Shown here in pieces: positions 25,946 to 33,585 of a stretch of 64,000 nt of DNA. Made by a program: the position numbers and the translations under genes. The first letter of the stretch is position 1. Each line of letters starts with the position of its first letter. The stretch is from Bacteroidota bacterium (GTDB lineage: Bacteria > Bacteroidota > Ignavibacteria > SZUA-365), in NCBI GenBank assembly GCA_023432805.1, contig JAEYUG010000052.1, positions 49,284 through 113,283 of the forward strand. Direction: 5' to 3'. The notes under the pieces were generated by a model. That model did no database searches. It saw nothing but the letters and a program-made list of their open reading frames with translations, and was not told the origin of the DNA.

Positions 25946-27793
25946 ATGACAATGAAGCCATCCGTTCCAAATCCCTCGATACGCAATATCGCCATCATCG
26001 CACACGTCGATCACGGAAAAACCACGCTCGTCGATCATCTGTTCCGTCAGAGCGGCATGTTCCGTGAGAACCAGGACGTCGAGGATCGCGTGATGGACAG
26101 CATGGATCTCGAACGCGAACGCGGGATCACGATATCGGCCAAGAACTGCTCGGTGCAGTGGAAAGGGGTCAAGGTCAACATCCTCGATACGCCCGGCCAC
26201 GCCGATTTCGGAGGTGAAGTGGAGCGCGCACTGGTCATGGTCGATGGTGCCATTCTGCTTGTCGATGCCTCTGAAGGACCCCTCCCTCAGACGCGCTTCG
26301 TTCTGCGCAAGGCACTCGAAGCCGGGAAACGCATCATCGTTGTCATCAACAAGATCGATCGCAAGGACGCTCGTCCGCAGGAAGTTCTCAATGAGATCTA
26401 TGATCTGTTCATTGATCTCGACGCCACCGACGAGCAGATCAACTTCCCCGTGCTCTATGCCATCGGTCGTGAGGGAATCGCCCAGCATTCCCTCGAGGAG
26501 ACCGGCACGGATCTCCAGCCTCTCTACGACACGATCCTCGACGTCATTCCGCCACCCTACACACACCCTGACGAACCCTTTCAGATGCTCGTCAGCGATC
26601 TCGATTACTCGGACTATCTCGGCCGTCTGGCGATCGGCCGCATCTTCAACGGGTCGGTGCACAACCATGAGGAACTCGCCTGCGTCGGCGAGGGTGATAC
26701 GATCACGCCACTTCGTGTCACGCGTATTCAGGTCTATGACGGCATCGGACTGCGAGAAGCCACCGACGTGCAGCCCGGCGATATCATCATTCTCTCCGGC
26801 ATCGAAGACGTGCACATCGGCGATACCATCTGCACCCGCGCAGCACCGAAGGCGCTCAAGCGCATCACGGTCGATGAGCCGACCATCTCCATGCTCTTTA
26901 CCATCAATACATCACCGTTCGCCGGACGCGAGGGCAAGTACGTGCAGTCGGGGAGACTGCGCGAACGTCTGCAGAAGGAAATGCTCAGCAATGTCGGCCT
27001 CCGCATGGAGGAAGGCGATACCCCTGATCAGATGATCGTCAAGGGACGCGGCGAATTCCAGATGGCCATCCTCATCGAAACCATGCGGCGTGAAGGCTAC
27101 GAGCTGTCCGTCGGGCGTCCCCAGGTCATCTACCGCAAACAGGGCGAGCGCATTCACGAGCCGATCGAGCACCTCTTCATCGATTGCGAGGAGAGCTTCG
27201 TCGGCATCGTCACTGAAAAGCTCTCGCAGCGCAAGGGACGCATGGTCAACCTCGTCAACCATGGCACGGGACGCGTCCGTATCGAATTCAGCATCCCGTC
27301 GCGTGGACTCATCGGCTATCGCAATGAGTTCCTTACCGACACCAAGGGCACCGGCATCATGAATTCCTACCTGGAAGGATATGAGGAATTCCGCGGTGAG
27401 TTTCCGGCCCGTCTGACCGGGTCGCTCGTCTCCGACCGCCTCGGGGAAGCCACCGGCTACGCGCTCTACAATCTCGAGCCGCGCGGCGTGCTGTTCGTCA
27501 CACCCGGTGAGGCCATCTACGAGGGCATGATCGTCGGTGAACACAACCGCGACAACGACCTCGATGTCAACGCCGCCAAGCCGAAAAAACTGACCAACAT
27601 GCGTACCTCGAGCAAGGACGAAAGCATCGTGCTCACACCCGTCACCCCGATGACCCTCGAACGCGCGATCGAGTTCATCAAGGAGGACGAGATCGTCGAG
27701 GTCACGCCCAAGTCCATCCGCCTGCGTAAATACACCCTCAACGCGCTCGAACGCCATCGGATGCGGGGCGATCGCATCACCGCCCAGGCCTGA
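25946..27793 (+). CDS. typA: Ribosome-associated GTPase TypA/BipA
   Basis: 615 residues from ATG at 25946 (another ATG at 25952); the open frame further upstream has no family match. Translational GTPase: P-loop AHVDHGKTTLVDHLF, switch II DTPGHADFGGEVERAL, NKIDR for G4, then the EF-G-like domains and the BipA C-terminal domain with GRVRIEFSIPSRGLIGYRNEFLTDT. Involved in ribosome assembly and stress adaptation, notably at low temperature, which fits its divergent cold-shock neighbour. A weak CCGCCA/TGGCGG hairpin follows at 27795-27817. Confidence 0.97.
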   Translation: MTMKPSVPNPSIRNIAIIAHVDHGKTTLVDHLFRQSGMFRENQDVEDRVMDSMDLERERGITISAKNCSVQWKGVKVNILDTPGHADFGGEVERALVMVDGAILLVDASEGPLPQTRFVLRKALEAGKRIIVVINKIDRKDARPQEVLNEIYDLFIDLDATDEQINFPVLYAIGREGIAQHSLEETGTDLQPLYDTILDVIPPPYTHPDEPFQMLVSDLDYSDYLGRLAIGRIFNGSVHNHEELACVGEGDTITPLRVTRIQVYDGIGLREATDVQPGDIIILSGIEDVHIGDTICTRAAPKALKRITVDEPTISMLFTINTSPFAGREGKYVQSGRLRERLQKEMLSNVGLRMEEGDTPDQMIVKGRGEFQMAILIETMRREGYELSVGRPQVIYRKQGERIHEPIEHLFIDCEESFVGIVTEKLSQRKGRMVNLVNHGTGRVRIEFSIPSRGLIGYRNEFLTDTKGTGIMNSYLEGYEEFRGEFPARLTGSLVSDRLGEATGYALYNLEPRGVLFVTPGEAIYEGMIVGEHNRDNDLDVNAAKPKKLTNMRTSSKDESIVLTPVTPMTLERAIEFIKEDEIVEVTPKSIRLRKYTLNALERHRMRGDRITAQA

Positions 27794-27820
27794 TCCGCCA
27801 TCGATCCAACGTGGCGGCTG

Positions 27821-27851
27821 GAGCCGTACCGCGTAGTTGAGCCGTACCGCG
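27821..27851 (+). repeat. Tandem direct repeat upstream of the Nudix gene
   Basis: GAGCCGTACCGCG occurs at 27821-27833 and again at 27839-27851 (18-bp period). The second copy overlaps a possible promoter, TTGAGC (27837-27842), 17 bp, TACATT (27860-27865), about 45 nt before the Nudix start, so the repeats could be regulator-binding sites. Confidence 0.45.
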
Positions 27852-27904
27852 CAGCTCGCTACATTCACGTATCATGATTCACCTACGCCACATCGACGGC
27901 TGTC

Positions 27905-28453
27905 ATGTCTGAGCTCCCGCTCTGGCGGGTCCGGTTGTACCAGTCCGCCAATCCGCTGCACCCCGTTCGGAGCGGCGAATCGTCAGCTGCGGAGCACGAC
28001 GACGACGAGCAAGCGCCTGCACACATCGCTCTCGAGGGACTTCCCCTCATTCTGCAGTCAGCGGTCATCCCGTACCGCTGCACGCCCGATGCAGTCGAGA
28101 TTCTGCTCGTCACCTCCCGAAAAAAAGGGAAGTGGATTGTGCCCAAGGGACTCCTCATCACCGGCATGGCACCCGCTGACAGTGCCGTCAAGGAAGCGCT
28201 CGAAGAGGCCGGCGTAGGTGGTATCGTGCGTTTCGGTCTGCTTGGCACTGTCGTCCGCGAACGGAGAAATTCAATCTGTCGCACACAGATCTTCGCCATG
28301 GAAGTCACCGAAGTTTACAACCACTGGAAGGAAATGGAATCTCGCGCGCGCCGATGGGTCACCTTCGCCGAAGCCGAACAGATCCTTGGTGACACCAGAA
28401 TGTGGGAATGCTTCCAACGCCTGGCTGCATGCATGGAGCAAGCCCCCCGATGA
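27905..28453 (+). CDS. Nudix hydrolase
   Basis: 182 residues. The Nudix region reads KWIVPKGLLITGMAP followed by KEALEEAGVGG, i.e. the GX5EX7REUXEEXGU box with the first Glu replaced and Lys for Arg, as seen in the DIPP-like branch that keeps EExGU for metal binding. An acidic linker (DDDEQ) precedes the domain. Hydrolyses some nucleoside-diphosphate-linked compound; substrate unknown. First of four genes joined by ATGA overlaps (28450, 29421, 30164). Confidence 0.85.
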   Translation: MSELPLWRVRLYQSANPLHPVRSGESSAAEHDDDEQAPAHIALEGLPLILQSAVIPYRCTPDAVEILLVTSRKKGKWIVPKGLLITGMAPADSAVKEALEEAGVGGIVRFGLLGTVVRERRNSICRTQIFAMEVTEVYNHWKEMESRARRWVTFAEAEQILGDTRMWECFQRLAACMEQAPR

Positions 28454-29424
28454 CACATCTGACTCCCACCTTCGAAGACGTCCAGCAGGCCGCCACCCGC
28501 ATCGGAAGCCTCGCGCACCGCACCCCCGTGCTCACAAGCCGTCTCGTCGACGCCCGCTGCGATGCACACCTCTTCTTCAAATGCGAGAACCTCCAGCGCG
28601 TCGGAGCCTTCAAGTTCCGCGGCGCGGCGAATGCCGTCTTCTCCCTTGATGCCAAACGTGCCGCGCACGGAGTGGCCACGCACTCGAGCGGCAACCATGC
28701 GGCGGCACTCGCACTGGCGGCACAGCTCCGCGGTATCCCCGCCTACGTCGTCATGCCGGCCAATGCGCCCGCTGCAAAGGTCGCAGCCGTGCGCGCCTAT
28801 GGTGGACAGATCACCTTCTGCGAACCCACCCTCGAAGCCCGTGAACACACCCTGGCTGCGGTGCTCGACGAACATGGTGCCGAATCCGTGCACCCATACA
28901 ATGATGAACGCGTGATCGCCGGACAGGGCACCGCTGCGCTCGAACTCATCGATGATGTCGACGACCTCGACATCATCATGACTCCCGTCGGAGGTGGGGG
29001 ACTCCTCTCCGGAACCGCCATCACCACGCACGCACGCTCTCCCGGAACGCGCATCATCGCAGCGGAACCCGAGGGGGCGAACGATGCATGGCAGAGCTTC
29101 CATGCAGGTCGCATCATCCCGTCCGTCGCGCCGAACACCATCGCCGACGGACTCCTCACCTCCCTCGGCGACCGCACCTGGCCCATCATCCGCACGCACG
29201 TGCGCGACATCGTGCTGGCCGACGACGCTGCCATCATCACCACCATGCGTTTTGTCTGGGAACGCATGAAGATCCTCGTCGAGCCCTCCGCCGTTCTGCC
29301 GCTCGCCGCGATCTTCGCAGGCGCGCTTGACGTACGCGGACTCCGCGTCGGCATCATTCTCTCCGGTGGGAACCTCGACCTCGACCGGCTTCCCTGGCAG
29401 ATGACATCCGTCGTGCAGGCATGA
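28450..29424 (+). CDS. PLP-dependent threonine dehydratase / serine racemase family protein
   Basis: 324 residues from ATG at 28450, overlapping the Nudix stop. Fold-type II PLP enzyme: Schiff-base lysine K55 in GAFKFRGA, THSSGNHAAALALAA, phosphate loop GGGGLLSG and SGGNLDL near the C-terminus. No ACT regulatory domain, so it resembles catabolic threonine dehydratase or serine racemase rather than biosynthetic IlvA. Would deaminate or racemise Ser/Thr in the cytoplasm. Confidence 0.88.
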   Translation: MTHLTPTFEDVQQAATRIGSLAHRTPVLTSRLVDARCDAHLFFKCENLQRVGAFKFRGAANAVFSLDAKRAAHGVATHSSGNHAAALALAAQLRGIPAYVVMPANAPAAKVAAVRAYGGQITFCEPTLEAREHTLAAVLDEHGAESVHPYNDERVIAGQGTAALELIDDVDDLDIIMTPVGGGGLLSGTAITTHARSPGTRIIAAEPEGANDAWQSFHAGRIIPSVAPNTIADGLLTSLGDRTWPIIRTHVRDIVLADDAAIITTMRFVWERMKILVEPSAVLPLAAIFAGALDVRGLRVGIILSGGNLDLDRLPWQMTSVVQA

Positions 29425-30167
29425 ACCCATCGCGCCCGGATTCCGAAGCACTCCCTGCTGCGGGTGCTCGCTGGCGTGCCGTCTTTCTCGACGCCGACGA
29501 CACCTTGCTCGACTACCCGGCCTCCGAGCGCGCTGCCTTGCTCTCCGCCCTGCAGGAACAAGGCGTGGCCGGCGATCCGGAAGCGATGCTCGAACGCTAC
29601 CGAAGGCACAATGCCGACGTATGGCGTGCCTTCGAGCGAGGAGACATCACACAGATCGATCTGCGCACCGAGCGCTTCCGACGCCTCGCACGCGATCTCG
29701 GCACGACGGCGCTCGACATCCCCGCCATTTCCGAGCGATACCTCGACTTCCTCTCGGAAGGTGCGCACCTGCTTCCGGGTGCCGATGACCTTGTCGAGCG
29801 GCTCGCCCGGCGCCTTCCCCTCGTCATTGTCACAAACGGCATCGCACGCGTACAGCGCGCGCGTTTTGCACGCATCCCCTTCATGCGGCACATGCGCCAC
29901 ATCGTCATCAGCGAAGAAGTCGGCGTCGCCAAGCCCGATCCACGCATCTTTCGTCCCGCCCTCGATGCCCTCGCGCTCGATGCGCGCGAGGTTCTCTTCA
30001 TCGGCGACAGCACGACCAGCGACATGCCCGCGGCACATGCTGCAGGGATGGATTTCTGCTGGTACAATCCTGATGGACGTCCCGTCCCTGCTGGCTTTCG
30101 ACCCCATGCCGATGTACGCACGCTCACCGACATCGCGCGCATCGTCCTCGAGGGAATGTCCGCATGA
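29421..30167 (+). CDS. HAD-superfamily hydrolase, YjjG-like
   Basis: 248 residues. HAD motif I is FLDADDTLLDYP (Asp nucleophile pair), followed by a helical C1 cap, motif II IVTNGIARVQ, motif III Lys in GVAKPDPRIF and motif IV FIGDSTTSDMPAA. The DADDTLLDYP form and cap match the noncanonical pyrimidine nucleotidase YjjG group, a nucleotide-pool cleaning phosphatase. Starts and ends with ATGA overlaps, so it is made with the dehydratase and the SDR. Confidence 0.87.
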   Translation: MNPSRPDSEALPAAGARWRAVFLDADDTLLDYPASERAALLSALQEQGVAGDPEAMLERYRRHNADVWRAFERGDITQIDLRTERFRRLARDLGTTALDIPAISERYLDFLSEGAHLLPGADDLVERLARRLPLVIVTNGIARVQRARFARIPFMRHMRHIVISEEVGVAKPDPRIFRPALDALALDAREVLFIGDSTTSDMPAAHAAGMDFCWYNPDGRPVPAGFRPHADVRTLTDIARIVLEGMSA

Positions 30168-30943
30168 CCATTCTGATCACCGGTGCCTCACGTGGCATCG
30201 GTCGCGCGCTTGCCATCGAGTATGCCCGGCAGCCGGACGTCGCGCTCGCCTTGCTCGCGCGGGATGCCCAGCGTCTTGCCGATGTGGCACGCGCCTGCCG
30301 GGACGCCGGGGCACATGTCACCCTGCATCCCGCCGATGCCTCCAGTGCGGAAGCCTACGAACGCGCACTTGCCGATGCATGGGATGCGCATGGCGGACTC
30401 GATGTGGTCGTGCTCAACGCCGGTGTGGGCGCGCCGGAGTGGATTGCCGATCGCAGCGATGGGCACCGCACGATCGATTCGATCGTGGCCACGCTCGACG
30501 TGAACTACCTCGCGCTTGTGCGTGCCTTCGACGTGTTCGTCCCGCGCATGATCGAGCGGGGTAGGGGGTGCATCGCGGGTGTCACCAGCATGGCCGATGT
30601 GCGAGGCTTCCCCGGAGCGGCCGGGTACTGCGCAAGCAAGGCCGCCGCCACCAGTGTTCTCGAGTCCGCTCGTGTCGAGCTGCGGAGCCATGGCATCCAC
30701 GTGATCACGATCAGGCCGGGCTTCGTTCGCACCGATATGACGGCGCGAAACGAGTTCCCCATGCCCTTCATGATGGACGTGGACAGGGCCGCCCGCATCA
30801 TGCGACGGGGCATTGCACGGGGCCGCAGCCACATCGCCTTCCCATGGCAGATGCGCTGCATCACCGGTGCGCTGCGATTCGTGCCTGCCTTCATGTTCGC
30901 GGTGCTCGCCGGTCGTTCGCGTCGGCCTCGCACCCGTTTCTGA
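30164..30943 (+). CDS. Short-chain dehydrogenase/reductase
   Basis: 259 residues, classical SDR: nucleotide motif TGASRGIG, DVVVLNAGVG, catalytic Ser in VTSMADV and YCASK for the Tyr-Lys pair, then IRPGFVRTDMT. The C-terminus has a hydrophobic stretch (FVPAFMFAVLAG) and a basic tail, hinting at membrane attachment. Substrate unknown. Last gene of the Nudix-dehydratase-HAD-SDR set. Confidence 0.9.
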   Translation: MTILITGASRGIGRALAIEYARQPDVALALLARDAQRLADVARACRDAGAHVTLHPADASSAEAYERALADAWDAHGGLDVVVLNAGVGAPEWIADRSDGHRTIDSIVATLDVNYLALVRAFDVFVPRMIERGRGCIAGVTSMADVRGFPGAAGYCASKAAATSVLESARVELRSHGIHVITIRPGFVRTDMTARNEFPMPFMMDVDRAARIMRRGIARGRSHIAFPWQMRCITGALRFVPAFMFAVLAGRSRRPRTRF

Positions 30944-30951
30944 GCACGGCT

Positions 30952-30980
30952 TTCCGGATCCGATGGGACTTTGTTAGATT
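30952..30980 (+). promoter_or_regulatory. Possible promoter of the dehydrogenase gene
   Basis: TTCCGG (30952-30957) and TAGATT (30975-30980) are 17 bp apart, about 60 nt upstream of the start at 31042. The same TAGATT occurs in the proposed nuo promoter. A GGATCC pair flanks it. Confidence 0.35.
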
Positions 30981-31041
30981 CGGGGATCCGCAGGCGCCGC
31001 AGGCCGGGGCCTGACACCTCCTCACAGCAAAGGATTTCTGT

Positions 31042-32223
31042 ATGAAGCGTACTATCGTCGCAATGCCGGGTGACGGAATCGGCAAGGTCGTTCTGCCCGA
31101 AGCTCTCCGTGTACTCGATGCCGTCGGGTTCGAGGCCGAGTATGTCAACGGCGACATTGGGTGGGACTTCTGGTGCACGGAAGGCAACCCGCTGCCACAG
31201 CGGACGATCGATCTGCTCGCCGAACACAAGGTCGGTCTGTTTGGCGCGATCACGTCGAAGCCGAAAGACAAGGCCGCAGCCGAGCTCGCTCCCGAGCTTC
31301 GCGACAAGGGGTTTGTCTACTACAGCCCCATCGTGACGATGCGTCAGCACTTCGATCTGGACATTTGCATCCGTCCCTGCCAGACCTTCCCCGGCAATCC
31401 GCTCAATTTCGTGCGCCGCACGATCGATGGTGGCTGCGAGGAACCGAAGGTCGACGTGGTGATCTTCCGGCAGAACACCGAGGGACTCTACAGCGGTGTC
31501 GAGTGGACGAATCCCCCGAAGCAGGTGCGCGATGCGCTCGAGACGCATCCCCGCATGAAGGCCTACGCCAATGTCCCTGGCGAGGATCTCGCCGTGTCGA
31601 CCCGCATCTTCTCGCGCAACGCTTGTCGGCGCATCGTCACGGCCGCCTTCGAGTATGCCCGCACCAACGGCTACAAGAGCGTCACGGTCTGCGAGAAGCC
31701 GAATGTCATCCGTGAGACCTCCGGCATGATGGAGAACGAAGCCGCGATCATCGCGAAGAACTATCCGGAGATCCAGCTCTGGTCGACCAACATCGATGCA
31801 CAGATGATGTGGCTGACGAAGAATCCGGAGGATTATGGTGTGATCGTAGCCGGCAACATGTTCGGCGACATCGTCTCCGACGGATTCGCCGGCCTCGTTG
31901 GCGGACTCGGCTTTGCCTGCAGCGCGAACCTCGGCCGCGACGTCGCGGTGTTCGAACCCACGCACGGTTCCGCCCCGAAATACGAAACGCTGAATCCTTC
32001 GATCGTCAATCCCATCGCCATGATTCTCAGCGCGGTGATGATGCTCGACCATATCGGTGAGACCGAAAAGGGCAACCGCATCCGAAAGGCGATCGCCGAA
32101 GTGGTCAGCGAAGGCAAGGTGCGTGCCTACGACATGATGAAGCTGACCGGTGGCCCGAAGGTGTTCGAGCATGGTGCAGCCACCACGCAACAGGTGACCG
32201 ACGCGATCATCGCTAAGCTGTGA
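31042..32223 (+). CDS. Isocitrate/isopropylmalate-family dehydrogenase
   Basis: 393 residues with AAAGGA upstream of ATG. Beta-decarboxylating dehydrogenase fold: MPGDGIGKVVLPEALRVL, FRQNTEGLYSGVEW, CEKPNVIRETSGMM, the metal site GNMFGDIVSDGFAGLVGGLG and EPTHGSAPKY in the NAD(P) site. The usual RKxLDLYANxRP motif is replaced by TMRQHFDLDICIRPCQT, so the substrate-binding arginines are spaced differently from standard LeuB or Icd. NAD-dependent isocitrate dehydrogenase is my first guess, since citrate lyase genes are near, but homoisocitrate or another 2-hydroxyacid is possible. Confidence 0.85.
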   Translation: MKRTIVAMPGDGIGKVVLPEALRVLDAVGFEAEYVNGDIGWDFWCTEGNPLPQRTIDLLAEHKVGLFGAITSKPKDKAAAELAPELRDKGFVYYSPIVTMRQHFDLDICIRPCQTFPGNPLNFVRRTIDGGCEEPKVDVVIFRQNTEGLYSGVEWTNPPKQVRDALETHPRMKAYANVPGEDLAVSTRIFSRNACRRIVTAAFEYARTNGYKSVTVCEKPNVIRETSGMMENEAAIIAKNYPEIQLWSTNIDAQMMWLTKNPEDYGVIVAGNMFGDIVSDGFAGLVGGLGFACSANLGRDVAVFEPTHGSAPKYETLNPSIVNPIAMILSAVMMLDHIGETEKGNRIRKAIAEVVSEGKVRAYDMMKLTGGPKVFEHGAATTQQVTDAIIAKL

Positions 32224-32252
32224 TCTGATCCCTGCTCCATCCGTTCACGACG

Positions 32253-32282
32253 CGCGCGGGTTCTTGCTTGAGAACTCGCGCG
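32253..32282. terminator. Bidirectional terminator hairpin
   Basis: CGCGCGGGTTCT (32253-32264) pairs with AGAACTCGCGCG (32271-32282), 12 bp with one G-U, loop TGCTTG. It sits between the convergent dehydrogenase (+) and B12-binding (-) genes. Only short T runs flank it. Confidence 0.7.
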
Positions 32283-32310
32283 TGCGTTTGATGCCTGTCC
32301 GAACGGGAGT

Positions 32311-32949
32311 TCAGGCCTGTGCGCTCATGTGGGATTCGACACTGTCCAATGCGTCTTGCAGTGTGCTGACAAGTCCGTCGACATGCGGCAGGAGCGCCGT
32401 GCGGATCTGCTCGCTTTCCACGCCACCGACGAGCACCCGCGTATCCGGAGATTTCGCGCGGATATCGGTGGCCAGGTGGATGGTGCCGTCGAGATGCTGC
32501 AGCTGTTTCATGATGAGCATCACCACACCCGGCTGCATGCGCGCGACATGTGCAACCACATCATCATGCGGCACCGATTGTCCGTAGAACTGCACGCGCC
32601 ATCCTTCTGCCTCGAGCATGTTCGTGACGATCATGCCCGCGAGATCATGGTATTCGTTCGGCACGCACCCGACGATGACCGTGCCGTCGCGCTGCGGTGC
32701 GTCGGCACGCGCGGCAGCCTTGTATCCGATGATCTGGCGGATCGTCTCGGTGGCGATGTGTTCGGTCGTGATGCCGAGTTCGTTGCGCTCCCAGCGGCTT
32801 CCGATGTGTGCGAGCGCGGGGAGCAGGACGTGCTCGTAGAGCGCTGCGTCGCACATGCCATCCTCCTGCCATGTCCGAACGAGACGGAAACACTCCTTTC
32901 GGTCGCATCCCTCAAGGGCGGCGATGAATGCATTCAACTGGTCTGTCAT
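32311..32949 (-). CDS. Cobalamin-binding sensor-like protein (CarH/methyltransferase B12 module without DNA-binding domain)
   Basis: 212 residues. The N-terminal ~85 residues form a helical bundle with IGSRWERNELGITTEHIAT, matching the cap of B12 proteins of the CarH/LitR and methionine-synthase type (Trp and the EH pair next to the upper face). The C-terminal Rossmann part has NEYHDLAG, an ExHxxG version of the DxHxxG cobalamin-ligand motif, and VLVGGVESEQ. There is no MerR domain. Together these suggest adenosyl- or methylcobalamin binding in signalling, perhaps light sensing. It overlaps the upstream helical gene by ATGA. Confidence 0.8.
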   Translation of the reverse strand: MTDQLNAFIAALEGCDRKECFRLVRTWQEDGMCDAALYEHVLLPALAHIGSRWERNELGITTEHIATETIRQIIGYKAAARADAPQRDGTVIVGCVPNEYHDLAGMIVTNMLEAEGWRVQFYGQSVPHDDVVAHVARMQPGVVMLIMKQLQHLDGTIHLATDIRAKSPDTRVLVGGVESEQIRTALLPHVDGLVSTLQDALDSVESHMSAQA

Positions 32950-33383
32950 GATGGGTCGGCTCCGGTGTTCCGTGCGAGTTCGCGACGACGCAGGGCACGA
33001 AGCACCGTCGAGACGTGATCACCTGCCGGCAGGTCGACATACGCCTGTGACGACAGCATGAGGGAGTGAAGGAGGTGCGGGAGGAAGCTGGCCGGGAAGT
33101 CGCGCTGGGCGAGAAAGCTCCGCAACCAGGTCAGGTAGTCGTCGAGGGCTCCGGGAAGCTGATGCTTGACGCAGACGAAGAAGTTCTCGGTCAGAATGCG
33201 TGCGCTTTCGATCGCCAGACGGATCTGCTGCTCGCTCGTGGGGTGGCCGACTGTTACCGCGCCGCTGTTGATGCGCTCGATCACCGCCGCGAGGATGTTC
33301 TCCTTCTGCCGGCTGAACGCTTCAATGTCGTCACGCGAGACTGCATCGAAGGGCAGGGGACTGCCTGTTGCTGGGGTGCTCAT
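32946..33383 (-). CDS. Uncharacterised helical protein coupled to the B12-binding gene
   Basis: 145 residues from ATG at 33383 (a TTG at 33398 is possible). No family recognised. The sequence is predicted mostly helical and amphipathic, e.g. DDIEAFSRQKENILAAVIER, SARILTENFFVCV and LPHLLHSLMLSSQAYVD, with no signal peptide or membrane segment and no obvious helix-turn-helix. It precedes the B12-binding gene and the two overlap (ATGA), so a complex is likely, for instance a partner or output domain of a split sensor. Function unknown. Confidence 0.7.
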   Translation of the reverse strand: MSTPATGSPLPFDAVSRDDIEAFSRQKENILAAVIERINSGAVTVGHPTSEQQIRLAIESARILTENFFVCVKHQLPGALDDYLTWLRSFLAQRDFPASFLPHLLHSLMLSSQAYVDLPAGDHVSTVLRALRRRELARNTGADPS

Positions 33384-33415
33384 GGTCGTTGCCTTCAATG
33401 TTCCGGGTACTGCGA

Positions 33416-33432
33416 ACTGTCATGATAACAGT
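33416..33432. promoter_or_regulatory. Inverted repeat in the divergent B12-module / citrate lyase region
   Basis: ACTGT (33416-33420) and ACAGT (33428-33432) flank CATGATA, 33 bp upstream of the B12-module start and in the 202-bp region shared with citDE. Minus-strand TATCAT overlaps it. A TATATT (33521-33526) could serve as the -10 box of citDE. Arms are short, so support is weak. Confidence 0.3.
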
Positions 33433-33585
33433 GCGGCGGGAAAATAGGTTTCCATTGCGGCAGTGGTGGTGTGCATCCGATGACGAGCCGCAATTTCAAG
33501 GAATTCCGGTACGCTGATCCTATATTACCGCATGCGCCGGGCAGACGCATCAGTGTGCAGAGTGTTCATCAATTCAGAATGTGTC

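Noticed and set aside
30505..32190. 561-residue minus-strand open frame opposite the SDR and dehydrogenase genes
   Set aside because: It spans two real genes and the gap between them, and carries no recognisable motif.
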